Source of the DNA: Adiantum capillus-veneris
Taxonomy: Eukaryota; Streptophyta; Polypodiopsida; Polypodiales; Pteridaceae
Direction of reading: 5' to 3'
DNA: 64,000 nucleotides
Assembly (NCBI GenBank): GCA_014529385.2
Contig: CM043959.1
Coordinates: 89,599,529 to 89,663,528 of the forward strand
Shown piece by piece: positions 10,690 through 21,648 of the stretch; within the stretch, counting starts at the first letter, position 1, and each line of letters starts with the position of its first letter. Made by a program: the position numbers and the translations under genes. The notes under the pieces were generated by a model, which ran no database searches, was not told where the DNA came from, and saw only the letters and a list, made by a program, of their open reading frames with translations.

Positions 10690-13345
10690 TTGTGAAACTC
10701 AATGAGCAACTCAGTCAACTTGAACAAGGCTTCATTTGACCCAACGTTTCTCCATGGAGTACTCCTGTTCTCTTTAATCAGAAGAAGGATTGATTATTGT
10801 GGATTGAAGTAGGGTAATAGTAGAAAATAAGTATGCAATACCAAAAGGATTGATGAATTGCTTGACCAATTACATGGAGCTTCTATCTTCACAAAAATTG
10901 ATCTTAAGTCCGGGTATTACCAAATCCGAATCAGGAAGAGGATATACCAAAGACATGATTCTCGTTTTGAACATTATGAATTTATAGTTATGCTTTTTTG
11001 ACTTACAAATGCTCCTACAACTTTTAATTGTCTCATATCGATGTGTTCTGAGAGGATCTTGATGATTTTATTCTTGTCTTCTTTGATAATATCCTAGTTT
11101 ACTCAAGAAACAGAGAAGAACACAAACAACATGTGCGACGAGTACTTGAACTTCTCCGTCAAAATCAACTTTATGCCAAACGTAGCAAATGCACCTTCTT
11201 CACTGACAAGGTGGAATATTTGGGATTTATTGTATCCAAGGATTGTGTTTTTACAGATCCAAGTAAGATTGAGGCTGCTATAGCTTGGCCTATGCCAAAA
11301 TTAGTATGAGAACTAAGTGACTTTTTTGGTTTAATAGGATGGTATTGTACATTTATTCAAGGCTATGTTAAGATTGCATCTCCATTGACTAATACACTTA
11401 AGAAGGCTAAAGTGTTTACATGGAATGAACGTGCTCAAGCTAGTTTTGAGAAACTCAAAGAAGCTTTGGTGAATTCTCCAATACTACAACTTCCATACTT
11501 CTCAAAGACATTCACTGTGATGACTGATGCAAGTGGGCAATGGCAATCGATGGTGTTCCGTCTCAAGAAGGAAAACCAGTAGCTAATGAATCTTGTAAGT
11601 TACATATACATGAGTTAAATTATCCTACATATGACTTGGAATTATTGGCCGTTGTGCATGCTCTTAAAGTATGGTGACGTTATCTTCTTGGAAGGAGATC
11701 TGAACTACATACCAACCATAAAAGCCTGAAGTGGATCTACACCCAACCTGACCTTAATATGCGACAACAAAGATGGATGGAGTTGTTATGCGAATATGAT
11801 TTTGGAATCAAATATAAACCTGGGAAGGAAAATCTTGTGGCTGATGCCTTAAGCAGGAAGAAAATTGTAGTGGCTATCACAACCTCTACTACCTCTTTAA
11901 TTGAACTCATTCAAGAAGCTATGACTCAGGAACCGTATTACATAAGAATCAAGTACTTGATGAACTTAAGTAATCGCACGGAGAAGCAGGAGTGGCAAAT
12001 CAAAGGCTTCCACGTTCAAGGAAATGACCTTTACTTTAGTAACCGTCTTTGTATTCCAAATCAAGGTGGAATCAAACTTTAGATATTGCTAGAAGCTCAT
12101 GGCATATCTATAGCAGGACACCTAGGATACATTAAGACTTACTCTACTGTAAGGAGGAGTTTCTTTTGGCCAGTACTAAAGCATGATGTGTTGAACTATG
12201 TTACAAGATGTTTAGCATGTCAATGTATTAAAACTAAACGAGTTTGATACCCCGGTAAGCTTCAACCTATTGATGCAACACAAATGAAATGGGAATGCAT
12301 ATCCATGGATTTTATTATAGGATTTTCCTACATCTCTGGGATATGACTCTTATTTTGTGGTTGTTGATATGATTACAAAAATGATCTATTTATTTCCAGT
12401 CAAGACAACGTTTACGACTAAGGACATAGCTCAAGTCTTCATGAAAGGTGCTTTCATGTATCACGGTTTACCTCGCCGGATAATTTTTGATCGTGATGAA
12501 AAGTTCACCTCTAATTTTTGGAAATCCTTATTCACAGCTACAAGAACCTAGTTGGCCTTTAGTACTGCTTATCACCCTCAAACTGATGGGCAGACAGAAA
12601 GAAAACATCAAATAATTGAAGACATGTTAAGAGATTATTGTATACATGAGCAGAGTAAATGGACTAGATATTTGTATTTATTTGAATTTGCATATAATTT
12701 TTCAGTCCACCACTCAATTGAGATGTCTCATTTTCAAACACTGTATGGGCAAGAGCGTCTTACTCCACTCAAACGGACAGACCCTCTCATACGAGTTTAA
12801 ACATCCAAAGAAATGTTGGATGAAATGTAACTACAAATTGATCTTATACGGTAGGATATTAAGACTTCTTAAGATAGACAAAGGGTTATGCTGACCCAAA
12901 ACGATCTGTTAGACTTTTTGAAGAGGGCAATATGGTATTTCTGAGAGTTAAACCCAAATGTAGTTCTTTATCAATGGGTAAGTGTAAAAAGCTTAGTGCC
13001 AAATATTGTGGACCTTTTGTAATCACAGAATGGATTTATGATCAAGCTTATAGACTCTTGTTACCACCACACATAAAATTACATGTTGTTTTTCATGTCA
13101 GCTTACTCAAGAAGTATGTACTTGATCCACAACACATTCTTGATGATTCTCTGTTATCTATCTCTAATGATGGAACTTTTGAAGTATATCCTGAAGCGAT
13201 ACTTTAAAGTAGAACTAGGCCTCTACGTATTCGGATCATTATTGAACACCTTGTTAAATGGTCAACATATCCTCAAGAAGATGCCACTTGGGAATGTGAT
13301 GATGTAATGAGACTAAATTATCTAGATTTCATGAGGACACCTTGA
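10690..13345 (+). pseudogene. Decayed Ty3/gypsy chromovirus pol (RT, RNase H, integrase, chromodomain)
   Basis: RT landmarks across frames include [28 protein letters not shown] and CTFFTDKVEYLGFIVS. RNase H follows (FTVMTDASG, YDLELLAVVHALKVW, HTNHKSLKW, ADALSRKK). The integrase zinc region is at about 12090-12240 (AGHLGY, FFWPVLKHDV, CLACQ). The core lies at 12357-12800 with YHPQTDGQTERKHQ, the strong gypsy integrase signature including the catalytic E. The chromodomain-like tail at 13190-13330 reads IIEHLVKWSTYPQEDATWE, which defines a chromovirus. Many stops and frameshifts show it is old. E2 and E3 lie just upstream; E4 follows. Confidence 0.8.
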
Positions 13346-13365
13346 GTTTTTCAAGTGTGAGAGGA

Positions 13366-13620
13366 TGTAAGATCTCCAATTTTTGGGTCTCTTTTAAAAA
13401 TAAGAAAAATAGATTTCAATATCTATTTTGTCAAATTCTGATTTAAGATGCTTGATTGACAATATTGTAAGGTTCTAAAGTAATAAGCAAGGCCATTTCC
13501 ATGTTCCAATAGGTTAGATGGACGTTTGGTTCAGTTTTGAAAAAATCCATTATTTTTTAACTTTTCCATGCTTTTTATGCTTTTAAGTGCTTTTTTGCAA
13601 AAAGCAAGGTCGGATCCTTA
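13366..13620 (+). repeat. Probable 3' LTR remnant of the chromovirus
   Basis: GTGAGAGGA, then TGTAAGATCTCCAATTTTTG: a purine-rich tract followed by TG, placed directly after the chromodomain stop as in chromoviruses. The end is not defined, because E4 sequence starts near 13640. Confidence 0.45.
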
Positions 13621-13642
13621 ATCTACGTGTTCCGGGGAAGCT

Positions 13643-15596
13643 ATGGTTCAATTTTGTAAAAGGGCTTCCTATGCGCCAAGCCCAATGCCAATACCTACTC
13701 CACATGTAGTCTATGGAGCACCTCCACCCATGGTGCCTGCTCACTTAGGTGACTTGGCAACATTTTCTCAAGCTATTGGTCGATCTATTGTTGAGAATAT
13801 GCGTAACACGCCTGATAGAGAGCCTAGAAGTAAGGCGGTACAAATAGCCAAGCTCACACAAAAATTTAGTGGAGACGGGGATGTGAGAAAGCATATCAAA
13901 GTGTTTGAACAAATATGTGATTCTCTAGGAGAACACAATGACTTGAATAAGAGTAATGCTTTAAGTCTAACCTTAAGTGGAAAGGCTGGGGATTGGTATA
14001 GAACCCTAAGGGTGGAAGAAAAAACAATTTACCCTACTCTTAGGAGACTATTCTTAAAAGAATACATACGAGAGGGAGTGCTTTGGGGTGTAGCCTCTCA
14101 GCTCCAGAAAGCCCAACGAGAGGAAGGAGAGTCGGTGAGAGACTTTATAAGTCGCTTGAATTATTTGAATTTTCGTTGTAATCCAAATGAGCGCTTCAAC
14201 AATAACCAATTGCTTGATAGATTCATTAGGGGATTACGACATGAGGATATCTACAATGGCCTAGTCATTAGAGGTATCACCACTTGGGAAGCAGTCACCA
14301 CCAATGTGATCCAATTGGAGGATAATTTAATGATTCAAGGAGAAAGAGTGTCCGTTGAGCCTAAATCTATTAGCTCGCAAGCATCAGGGCATCAGCCAAT
14401 GACCCTAAAGCCTATTGCTAAGGAGCCAAAGATATCTGAGATGACTTTAGCAGATCTCACCAAGGCTATTCAAGAGAGTCTTAGAGACAATCGTGCTCCG
14501 CAAAACAATCATATGTATCCAAGAAGGGAGCAGCAATGGTGCTCAGTATGCTATGGACCGCATAGTACCAGTGAATGCCCTACTTTTAGAGTAAAATTCA
14601 ATGGGAACTGCAATGCATGTGGGAGGTATGGTCATCAAGCTAAGGATTGCATAGTATTTAAGCGTGCAATGGCCAATAGACCAACCTTAGCATGGACAGA
14701 CACACCTCGAGTGCCTGCCTTGATGCCGGCCCCACCTCTTGAAAAAACAGCACAACACATGGTCCCTAGGGCCCAAAATGTTGCTCAAACAACACCCTTA
14801 CCACCTCCAATGCTAGGACCGCAACCACCACATCCGAGAATCACTTCTGTGAATCAAGTGGGTTGTGAGTCATCTATTTCTTTTTTGGAAGGCTATGAGG
14901 AAGATATAGATCCTAATATCGCCTATGGGATGGATGTGCTTGAAGAAAGTCCACAATACTACATGGAAGACTATTGGGGACAAGTCAAACCTGTATATCA
15001 AGTAGTTGCTCTTGCGGCAAGAGGCCAAAATATCAATTACACTTCTAAGAGACCACCTCTTCAATGCTATGAGTGTGGAGGTCCACATCGTGTAGCCGAG
15101 TGTTCTATTAGGCTACAAAAGAACGCCACACTAATGCAAACCAATCAAGCGAGAACGTCTACAATGCCGATACTCATGTGTAATTGATGTGGCATAGATC
15201 ATTTGATTGCCCAATGTCCAAATAATCCAAATGCACCGAAGATCACGCCATTAAACTTGATTGAAGTTACCGAGGAGCCATCACCAAGTACACCTGTGGT
15301 ACCAGTAAATATACTCACACGATCGATGCTCCAAAAACAAAATTATATTCTTGAGGAAAGAGACACGGCATCAATTGCCCAATCTCAGAAAAAGAAGAAA
15401 ACATGAAGAAAGAGATCGCAAAAATCAGCGAAGTCAGACCCCAGTTCAAAGACCAACATAGGGACTGGTGATGACCACGTATATATGAACGACGCTGAAG
15501 AAGATTCTGATTCAGGTGAAACCATGGAGACGAAAACGACCACTAACATAGAAACCAACAAGGAAGATCTTCATGAGCCACAATGGTCAGGATCCA
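13643..15596 (+). pseudogene. E4 Gag with four zinc-knuckle motifs, broken by two TGA codons
   Basis: The retrotransposon Gag domain covers roughly residues 60-240 (KIAKLTQKFSGDGDV-like start, LSGKAGDWYRTL, FISRLNYLNFR, LLDRFIRGLR). Zinc knuckles follow near residue 299 (CSVCYGPHSTSEC), 322 (CNACGRYGHQAKDC, the canonical CX2CX4HX4C) and 474 (CYECGGPHRVAEC). A fourth near 514 is interrupted by TGA at 15185-15187 (MCN, stop, CGIDHLIAQC). The same frame continues to a second TGA at 15404-15406 and then to the TRIM insertion at 15602. Three of the four knuckles have three residues before His instead of four. The protein would bind element RNA. Confidence 0.8.
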
Positions 15597-15601
15597 AAAA
15601 G

Positions 15602-15791
15602 TGTTGGGGTATAGGCGTCTGTGCCTTGCTCGGCCGCCCAGAGTCTAGGCGCCCACTGACTTGTATACCTTATACATAGCATAAGTGTATAGGGGGCTGC
15701 TCACTCTTGGAGTCTCCCCACCCATATCTGTGTCGTGTGTCTCCTTCTCTCTCGCTCACTCTCCGTCTATGGTGCTCCCCGATCCCCTTCA
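15602..15791 (+). repeat. 5' LTR of the TRIM-like element
   Basis: TGTTGGGGTATAGG to CCCCTTCA. It differs from the 3' LTR at about five positions visible by eye, suggesting a fairly young insertion. An ORF starting in this LTR and crossing the PBS is not credible as a gene. Confidence 0.92.
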
Positions 15792-15793
15792 AT

Positions 15794-15805
15794 TGGTATC
15801 AGAGC
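15794..15805 (+). promoter_or_regulatory. Primer binding site of the TRIM-like element
   Basis: TGGTATCAGAGC two bases after the LTR, identical to the E1 PBS. Confidence 0.92.
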
Positions 15806-16768
15806 GTAGGTGCGGAGGGAGCGCGTGTGTGCACAGTCACGACGATAGCGGAGAGCCAGTTTCATTCCCGAAATCGCGTCCGCGCGGGCACTTTCAAAAG
15901 TGCAAAAAGGGTTTCGACTTCGGCATCGGCAAATTCAGCTTTCCAAGAGTGTTTGCAAGAGGTGTCCTGGCGTTTTACCCCCCTTTTGAAGCCATTCGAG
16001 CCATCAAAAACTTCATTCGAGCTACGGTTGAGGAGCTGCATTTTTCAGCCCTCTTTTGGCAGTTTATGCTGCGTTTTTGGGTCGAAACGAAGGTTTTTGG
16101 CATAGCTTTCACACCCGGACTCGGATACATGTGATCCAGGAGTCTACCTTGGGGTTTTGGCACGCTCCGGACGTGCTTGTCATATCAGAATTTTAAAATT
16201 CTGAGCGCTGAATTTTCTGCAGCAGCAGTTGTTTATTGTGTGTCGAACATTCCACACATGGTTTGCTCTCAAATGTGAGAGTGATATTTGCTGCAAGTTT
16301 CCTCACAGGTGGGAGGATACGATATATGCCTTATGTGGTTTGATGCTCAGGGAGACTAATGTGATTGCATTTTGAGCTCGGCAATGTATGCCTCGAGCAT
16401 GTTTTTTGGCAGTCACAGGTAGAGCAGATATTTGTGTACTAGATTTGTAGGTGTTTGCAATGATGTATGCAAAGTGTGGAGATTGGTGCATGCATTTGGA
16501 GTGCGGTTTGATGTGCTTTGGTTGCTCATGGTTTTGAGCAGGCAGTCAGTTTGGTTACTGGTTTTGTGGCCGTTTTACTGACAAAACTCTGGTGAAATTT
16601 TCCCAGGAGTTTTATGCGTATCATTTATGCGATCTAGGTAGAGATTGTGGGTTGCACTCAGCATTTGCGTGCGGTGTTCTCTGCAGGAGGGAGATTTGTG
16701 CGTGTGTATGCATCGGTTGAGAGCGGTTTTCTCTCGCCTTTTGTAGTCTTTAGACTAGGTTCTCTTGC

Positions 16769-16799
16769 TTAAAGGCACAGTCGCCTTTAAGTGGGCGGT
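16769..16799 (+). promoter_or_regulatory. Hairpin and polypurine tract of the TRIM-like element
   Basis: TTAAAGGC (16769-16776) and GCCTTTAA (16783-16790) form a perfect 8-bp inverted repeat with a 6-base loop. It is followed directly by the purine-rich AGTGGGCGGT-like tract that abuts the 3' LTR. The hairpin is seen in the sequence; a role in plus-strand priming or RNA 3' structure is inference. Confidence 0.55.
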
Positions 16800-16988
16800 T
16801 GTTAGGGTATAGGCGTCTGTGCCTTGCCCGGCCGCCCAGAGTCTGGGCGCCCATTGACTTGTATACCTTATACATAGCATAAGTGTAAGGGGGCTGCTCA
16901 CTCTTGGAGTCTCCCCACCCATATCTGTGTCGTGTGTCTCCTTCTCTCTCGCTCACTCTCCGTCTATGGTGCTCCCCGATCCCCTTCA
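16800..16988 (+). repeat. 3' LTR of the TRIM-like element
   Basis: TGTTAGGGTATAGG to CCCCTTCA, 189 bp, followed by the AAAAG duplication and the continuing E4 reading frame. Confidence 0.92.
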
Positions 16989-16993
16989 AAAAG

Positions 16994-17960
16994 AAGATAG
17001 GAACTTACCCAAACCCTACAGAGGAGATTGAGCGAGTCAAGCAAGTAAGGAGTTTGGTAGAAGATACCCAAAGGGATCTAGAACCAGCACCTAGGAAGAT
17101 CCAGATTACAGACACCGTGTTCCCTACGCAACAACAACCTCACCAAGTCCATAGACCCTTGGACATACCTAGTGTCATCCAAGAAGAAAGTGACTTAAAG
17201 TCATGGGAAAGTGGGCGTACTCACTTCTTGATGTAAAGAATGTTTATAGAGGGACTACCCGATCCTATCGAAGAAATGGAGATCCCATCTTCCCCACGTC
17301 AAGGGACTCAAGGCCAAAAGGTGCCGTTAAACATTGCCAAATTTATGGATTTCATGTCTTCAGAAGTTAGAACCACCATCATGTCCAAACTATATAAAGA
17401 CCCTGAGCTAGTCTCAGCTCTTCGAGCCTTCCTCAATGGAGAACTGAAGTTTGGGCTACCACAATTTGCACTGGATGGATCTGGGGAGATGCCAATAGAG
17501 GAGGAATACATAGATCCACAACCGAACCTAGATGAGAACCTTGTTATAGAAATACCTATTAACAAGTTGGGACAATACTTTGAGGGTGATGAATCTAATG
17601 CGACTATACCAATCACTACTAAGGGATTAACTGTGAAGGGAATCCTTGATGGTGGCGCTGAGGTTAGCATTGTGACTAAAAATTGCTGGAAAACTGTGGG
17701 AAGACCTCACCTTGCGACTACAACCATAGTAGTGAAGATGGACAATGGGTCTATTGTATAACCTATTGGGATGCTAGAAGATCTCAAGATCAAGGTCTTT
17801 GGACATAAAATAAGGATTACCTTTATTGTTATGGATTTCTCCAAACACACTATGACATTGGAGATGATCTTAGGACGTCCTTTCATGAGGGAAGCAAAAA
17901 TGGTGCATGACTGGTCTAAAAACCATGTCTACTTGCAGTTCCAAGATTCTGTCATTCGAG
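16994..17960 (+). pseudogene. E4 protease 1 (retropepsin-like) with DGGA in place of DSGA
   Basis: The frame continues from the TRIM junction (GTYPNPTEEIERVKQV), meets TAA at 17234-17236, then opens again at 17240. The retropepsin block is GILDGGAEVSIVT around residue 137 of that ORF. The conserved second loop MILGRPFM and KMVHDW lie in the next segment after a TAA at 17759-17761. The catalytic motif is D-G-G-A where D-S/T-G-A is standard. The homologous domain of E7 reads LDSGVG followed by ILGRPFM. All segments share one frame, so each break is a point stop. Confidence 0.7.
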
Positions 17961-19149
17961 TGGATCTTGTGACAGGTCGAGCACATCCTCTAGGAAACAG
18001 GTTTATATTCAATCATAGATCTGACACCACAGTTCACTCCGCCCCATTGCAGTATTGTTACACGTGTAAAGCGGACACTGATGTTGGGGAAGATTCTCCT
18101 TATATGGATGTACTACCTGGGATGACCAAGTCGGACAATGTGGATTGGGTCCACCTAGCAGCAACCATAGACACTTGGGGAAATAGGGGGACGACCTGGG
18201 TAACACCCAAGGGGGATGAAATACCACCACTTGTACCCTTAAACATGCTAGAAGCAATGCATATAGCTTCTGATGATCTACAAAATGAAAGTTTGACTTG
18301 CATTGAAACCAGTAGAGCCTCACAAGACTATAGCCCACACGATATGGGGTCAGAATCATCAGTTGAAATTGACTTTGAGGACAAAGAATCTGAGTTAAAT
18401 CTTAGTGCAAATGTGGGGACAAACCACAGTGGTAACCTAGATGATAATCTATCCAAGGGAGCAGAAGACACAAGTAGTGATTCATCTAGTGAGTCTTCAC
18501 TAGAAATCGACTGTAATCAAGAATTAAACAAGAAGAGTAAGAGATATAAGAGGCAACAATATTGAGAAAATGTGCGTGCTAGAATAAATGAAAAGAAATC
18601 TACCGTAGAATGGCTTAATTATATAGGGGCATGTGATGCTCATCGAAAGTTGGTAGATAAATGGGGTGAATACCTTCAAAGCGTTATGTGGTGTAGTCCA
18701 CAACCCATTGACATCGCACAACTAGAGGCTACAGAGAAGCCAAAGTTGAGCCGTACCGTAAGGAGACGACAAAATTGAGAGTTAGCTCAACAACAAAAGG
18801 AATCAGAAGTTAAATCACAGTCCACAAAACAACAGGACCCCATAGACTTACACCCTGAACCTGAACATTTCAAATCCTATACCACAGAGGAACGTAAGGT
18901 TGTGTATACAAAGGCTCAAAGAAAACCTATCGATGGGAGCAATGGAGTCTATGATGGTCCAGCGATAGTTAAGGAAATAGAGTTAGCAGACCCAGGAGAA
19001 GAGTCTAAACCTGTTTTCATTGCCCAAGATCTGACCGAGACTGAGGAGTGTGTACTTAAAGAACTTCTCAAGGAATTCAGGATATATTTGCCTAGACTTA
19101 TCATGATATGAAAGGTGTTCCGCCTTCCGTGGTGTAGCACACAATCCCC
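17961..19149 (+). pseudogene. E4 protease-RT linker, acidic
   Basis: Continues protease 1 in the same frame to a TGA at 18563-18565, then TGA at 18776-18778 and 19109-19111. It is rich in Asp, Glu and Ser (SSVEIDFEDKESELN, SSDSSSESSLEID). The frame changes near 19085, just before RT, where QDLTETEECVLKELLKEF marks the usual lead-in to the gypsy RT. I recognise no enzymatic domain. E7 has a related linker at 62890-63960 that additionally carries WIPK motifs. Confidence 0.6.
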
Positions 19150-20286
19150 ATGAATAGCATGGCTAAACTAGTTCAGCAACGACCCTACCCAATGAATCCT
19201 AAATATGCAAAGATCGTTCAAGAAGAGATTGAAAAGCTTGTGGAATGCGGATTCATATACCCTATTGAGCACTCAGAATGGGTGTCTCCAATAGTGAGTG
19301 TGCCAAAAAAGAATGGGAAACTCAGAGTGTACGTGGATCTCAAGAAGGTCAATGCCGTCACTAGGTGGGACCATTACCCCTTGCCATATTCAGAACATGT
19401 GCTTGAAAGAGTTGCAGGGAAGGAAGCTTATAGCTTTTTGGATGGGTACTCTGGCTACAATCAAATCACAATTGCGCTGGAGGACCAAGCTAAAACAACC
19501 TTTATAACCGAATTTGGAGTGTTCGCATTTCGTGTTATGGCTTTTGGCTTAACCAATGCCCCGGCTACCTTTCAAAGATTAATAAACACTGCTTTTAGAG
19601 AATATTTGAGGGAGTTTTGTGAAGCTTTCTTAGATGACCTTTGTGTTTATTCCTCTTGGAAAGAACATCTATCATGCTTACAAGAAGTGTTTGAGAAGTG
19701 TAGATTGTATCGCATCTCCTTAAACCCTTTCAAATGCCAATTTTGGGTTAAACATGGAGTCATTTTAGGGCATATAGTGTCTAAAAATGGGATTTCCACA
19801 GATGAGAGCAAAATTAAAGCCATTGCAAAATTGCCACCACCTACAAACTATAAAGGAGTTCAAAGGTTTATGGGCCATGTTGGTTATTACCGACGGTTTA
19901 TTTTAAACTTTGCTGAGATAGCTCGTCCTTTGTACAAGCTTCTTATTGAGTTCCAATGGACTGCGGAGTGTGACCATGCTTATGAGTCATTGAAAAAGAC
20001 CTTGACTAGCGCTCCTATTCTACGAGTGCCCGATTGGAATATAATTTTTCATGTGCATATTGATGCATCGAACTTTGCTATTGGGTGTGTTCTAGCTCAA
20101 CCAGGAGAACATAAACTGGACTACCCCATTAGCTTTGCAAGTCGTCAGTTGAATGATGCTGAAAGAAACTACACCACTACAGAGCGAGAAGGTTTAGGTA
20201 TGATTTATGTATCTAGTAAATAGACCTTGTTCCACAGGAAGAATTACACGATGGTTGTTAATTCTCCTTGAGTTTGATTTACCATT
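19112..20286 (+). pseudogene. E4 reverse transcriptase and partly deleted RNase H
   Basis: RT landmarks in one frame are KLVECGFIYPIEHSEWVSPI, KKNGKLRVYVDLKKVN, DGYSGYNQI, FGLTNAPATFQRLI and the catalytic FLDDLCVYS, followed by GYYRRFI in the connection. RNase H begins normally (HVHIDASNFAIGCVL, SFASRQLNDAERNYTTTE). It then jumps from GLGMIYV into a segment reading RPCSTGRITRW in another frame, skipping the central RNase H block expected in between. Stops near 20223-20286 follow. So RT is almost intact but RNase H has an internal deletion. Confidence 0.85.
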
Positions 20287-21648
20287 GTGGTGAGACCTGG
20301 TAAAAGACATGTCATGGCTGATCATTTGTCTTGCATACCCAATGGGGAAGCCCCTACTGGATTCGATGATGAATTTCCTGATACTTCTCTATTCCTAGTC
20401 GAAACCATACCTGAATGGAGTGAGAAGATTGTGAACTTTCTAGTTAATGGTTTTCCACCCAAAGAGCTTCATAAGGACATAGCTCGAAAACTGTTAAAAG
20501 AATGTGAACCTTACTCTCTCATTGCAGGAACTCTCTACAGGCTAGGGAAGGATGATATTCTTAGACGTTGTGCCCGTGAGGATGAGTATTTATACATACT
20601 GCAAGAAGCCCACATGGGTATAGCCGGAGGACATTTCTCAGGGGAACTAACAGCTAGAAAGGTGTTGCAATCAGGCTATTGGTGGCCAACCTTATTTAAG
20701 GATGCATCACTTTTTGCAAAAGGATGTGATGAATGCCAACGTTACAAGATCACACAACAAAAGGATAGGATGCCCTTACATCCTGTTAAAGTGACTCAAC
20801 CATTTGAAAAATGGGGTTTAGACTTTGTAGGCCCAATTAGTTCGGCAGCTCGTAGCACTCAATCTCGATATATTATCGTTGCCACTGACTATGTGAAAAA
20901 GTGGGCGGAAGCCAGGGCGACACGTAAGGCCGATGCAAGGTCAACTGCCAAGTTTCTCTTTGAGAACATTGTTACAAGATTTGGTTGTCCCTTTGAGATT
21001 GTGAGTGACAATGGTACTCATTTTATAAATGGAGTAATAGAAGAACTCACTACCAACTTTATGATAGCTCACCATAAATCCACATCTTATTATCCACAAG
21101 CAAATGGCCAAGCTGAGAGCACCAATAAGACCTTAATCTCTATCTTAACCAAAATGGTGGAAGCTCATCGCACAGATTGGGATTTAAAGCTTACATCATC
21201 TCTATGGGATTATCGTACTGCGTATAAAGTTGCCATTAACTGCACACCATTCAAGATGGTGTATGGCCAAGAAGCGGTTATGCCATGGGAGTTTGTCGTT
21301 CCTAGTCTTCAAGTAGCTTCTCAAGAAGGTTGGGATGGTAACCCCTTAGTTAAGCGATTATATATCCTTGAAAGGCTAGATGAAGAGAGGCAATTAGCTG
21401 TGCAAAATGCACTTGTGGAGAAAGATAGGAGGAATAAATGGTTTGACCGTCATCTAAAGAACAAAGATATCAATGTTGGTGATAAAGTCCTTATGTATGG
21501 AGTGCGTAACGAAAAGAAAAAGTTGAAATATGTGGGAAAAGGACCATATAGAGTATGTGAGATCACCCCACAAGGAACCATTCGTGTGGAGACTCTTGAT
21601 GGAGTTGAAACCATTGGATTCCTCAATGGGAGCAAATTTAAAAGATAA
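20287..21648 (+). pseudogene. E4 integrase, near-intact
   Basis: The N-terminal HHCC zinc region reads HMGIAGGHFSGELTARK and CDECQRYK. The catalytic core has GLDFVGPI (first Asp), IVSDNGTHF (second Asp) and YYPQANGQAESTNK (Glu), so the DDE triad is present. A C-terminal SH3-like tail (VGDKVLMYGV, GKGPYRVCEI, TIGFLNGSKFKR) ends at a TAA at 21646-21648. The family normally has tyrosine there, and the same frame continues into the domain at 21673, so the stop looks like a point mutation. No chromodomain is present. Confidence 0.88.

Larger units (their letters stand above)
15597..16993 (+). mobile_element. Complete TRIM-like non-autonomous copia derivative with AAAAG target-site duplication
   Basis: The element is 15602-16988: two LTRs of 190 and 189 bp, a tRNA-Met type PBS, and an internal region of about 1.0 kb with no gag or pol. 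The 5-bp direct repeats AAAAG (15597-15601 and 16989-16993) flank it. The host sequence, E4 Gag/Pol ending in lysine codons, continues in the same frame after it. The LTR and about 600 bp of internal DNA match E1 (1-2841), so it is most simply an internally deleted E1 relative that needs E1-type proteins to move. Confidence 0.92.

Noticed and set aside
15794-15805. tRNA gene fragment
   Set aside because: The 12 bases are the complement of a tRNA 3' end in PBS position; no cloverleaf surrounds them.
15685-16134. 149-codon ORF in the TRIM-like element
   Set aside because: It crosses the LTR end and PBS and has no domain; the matching E1 leader lacks this ORF.
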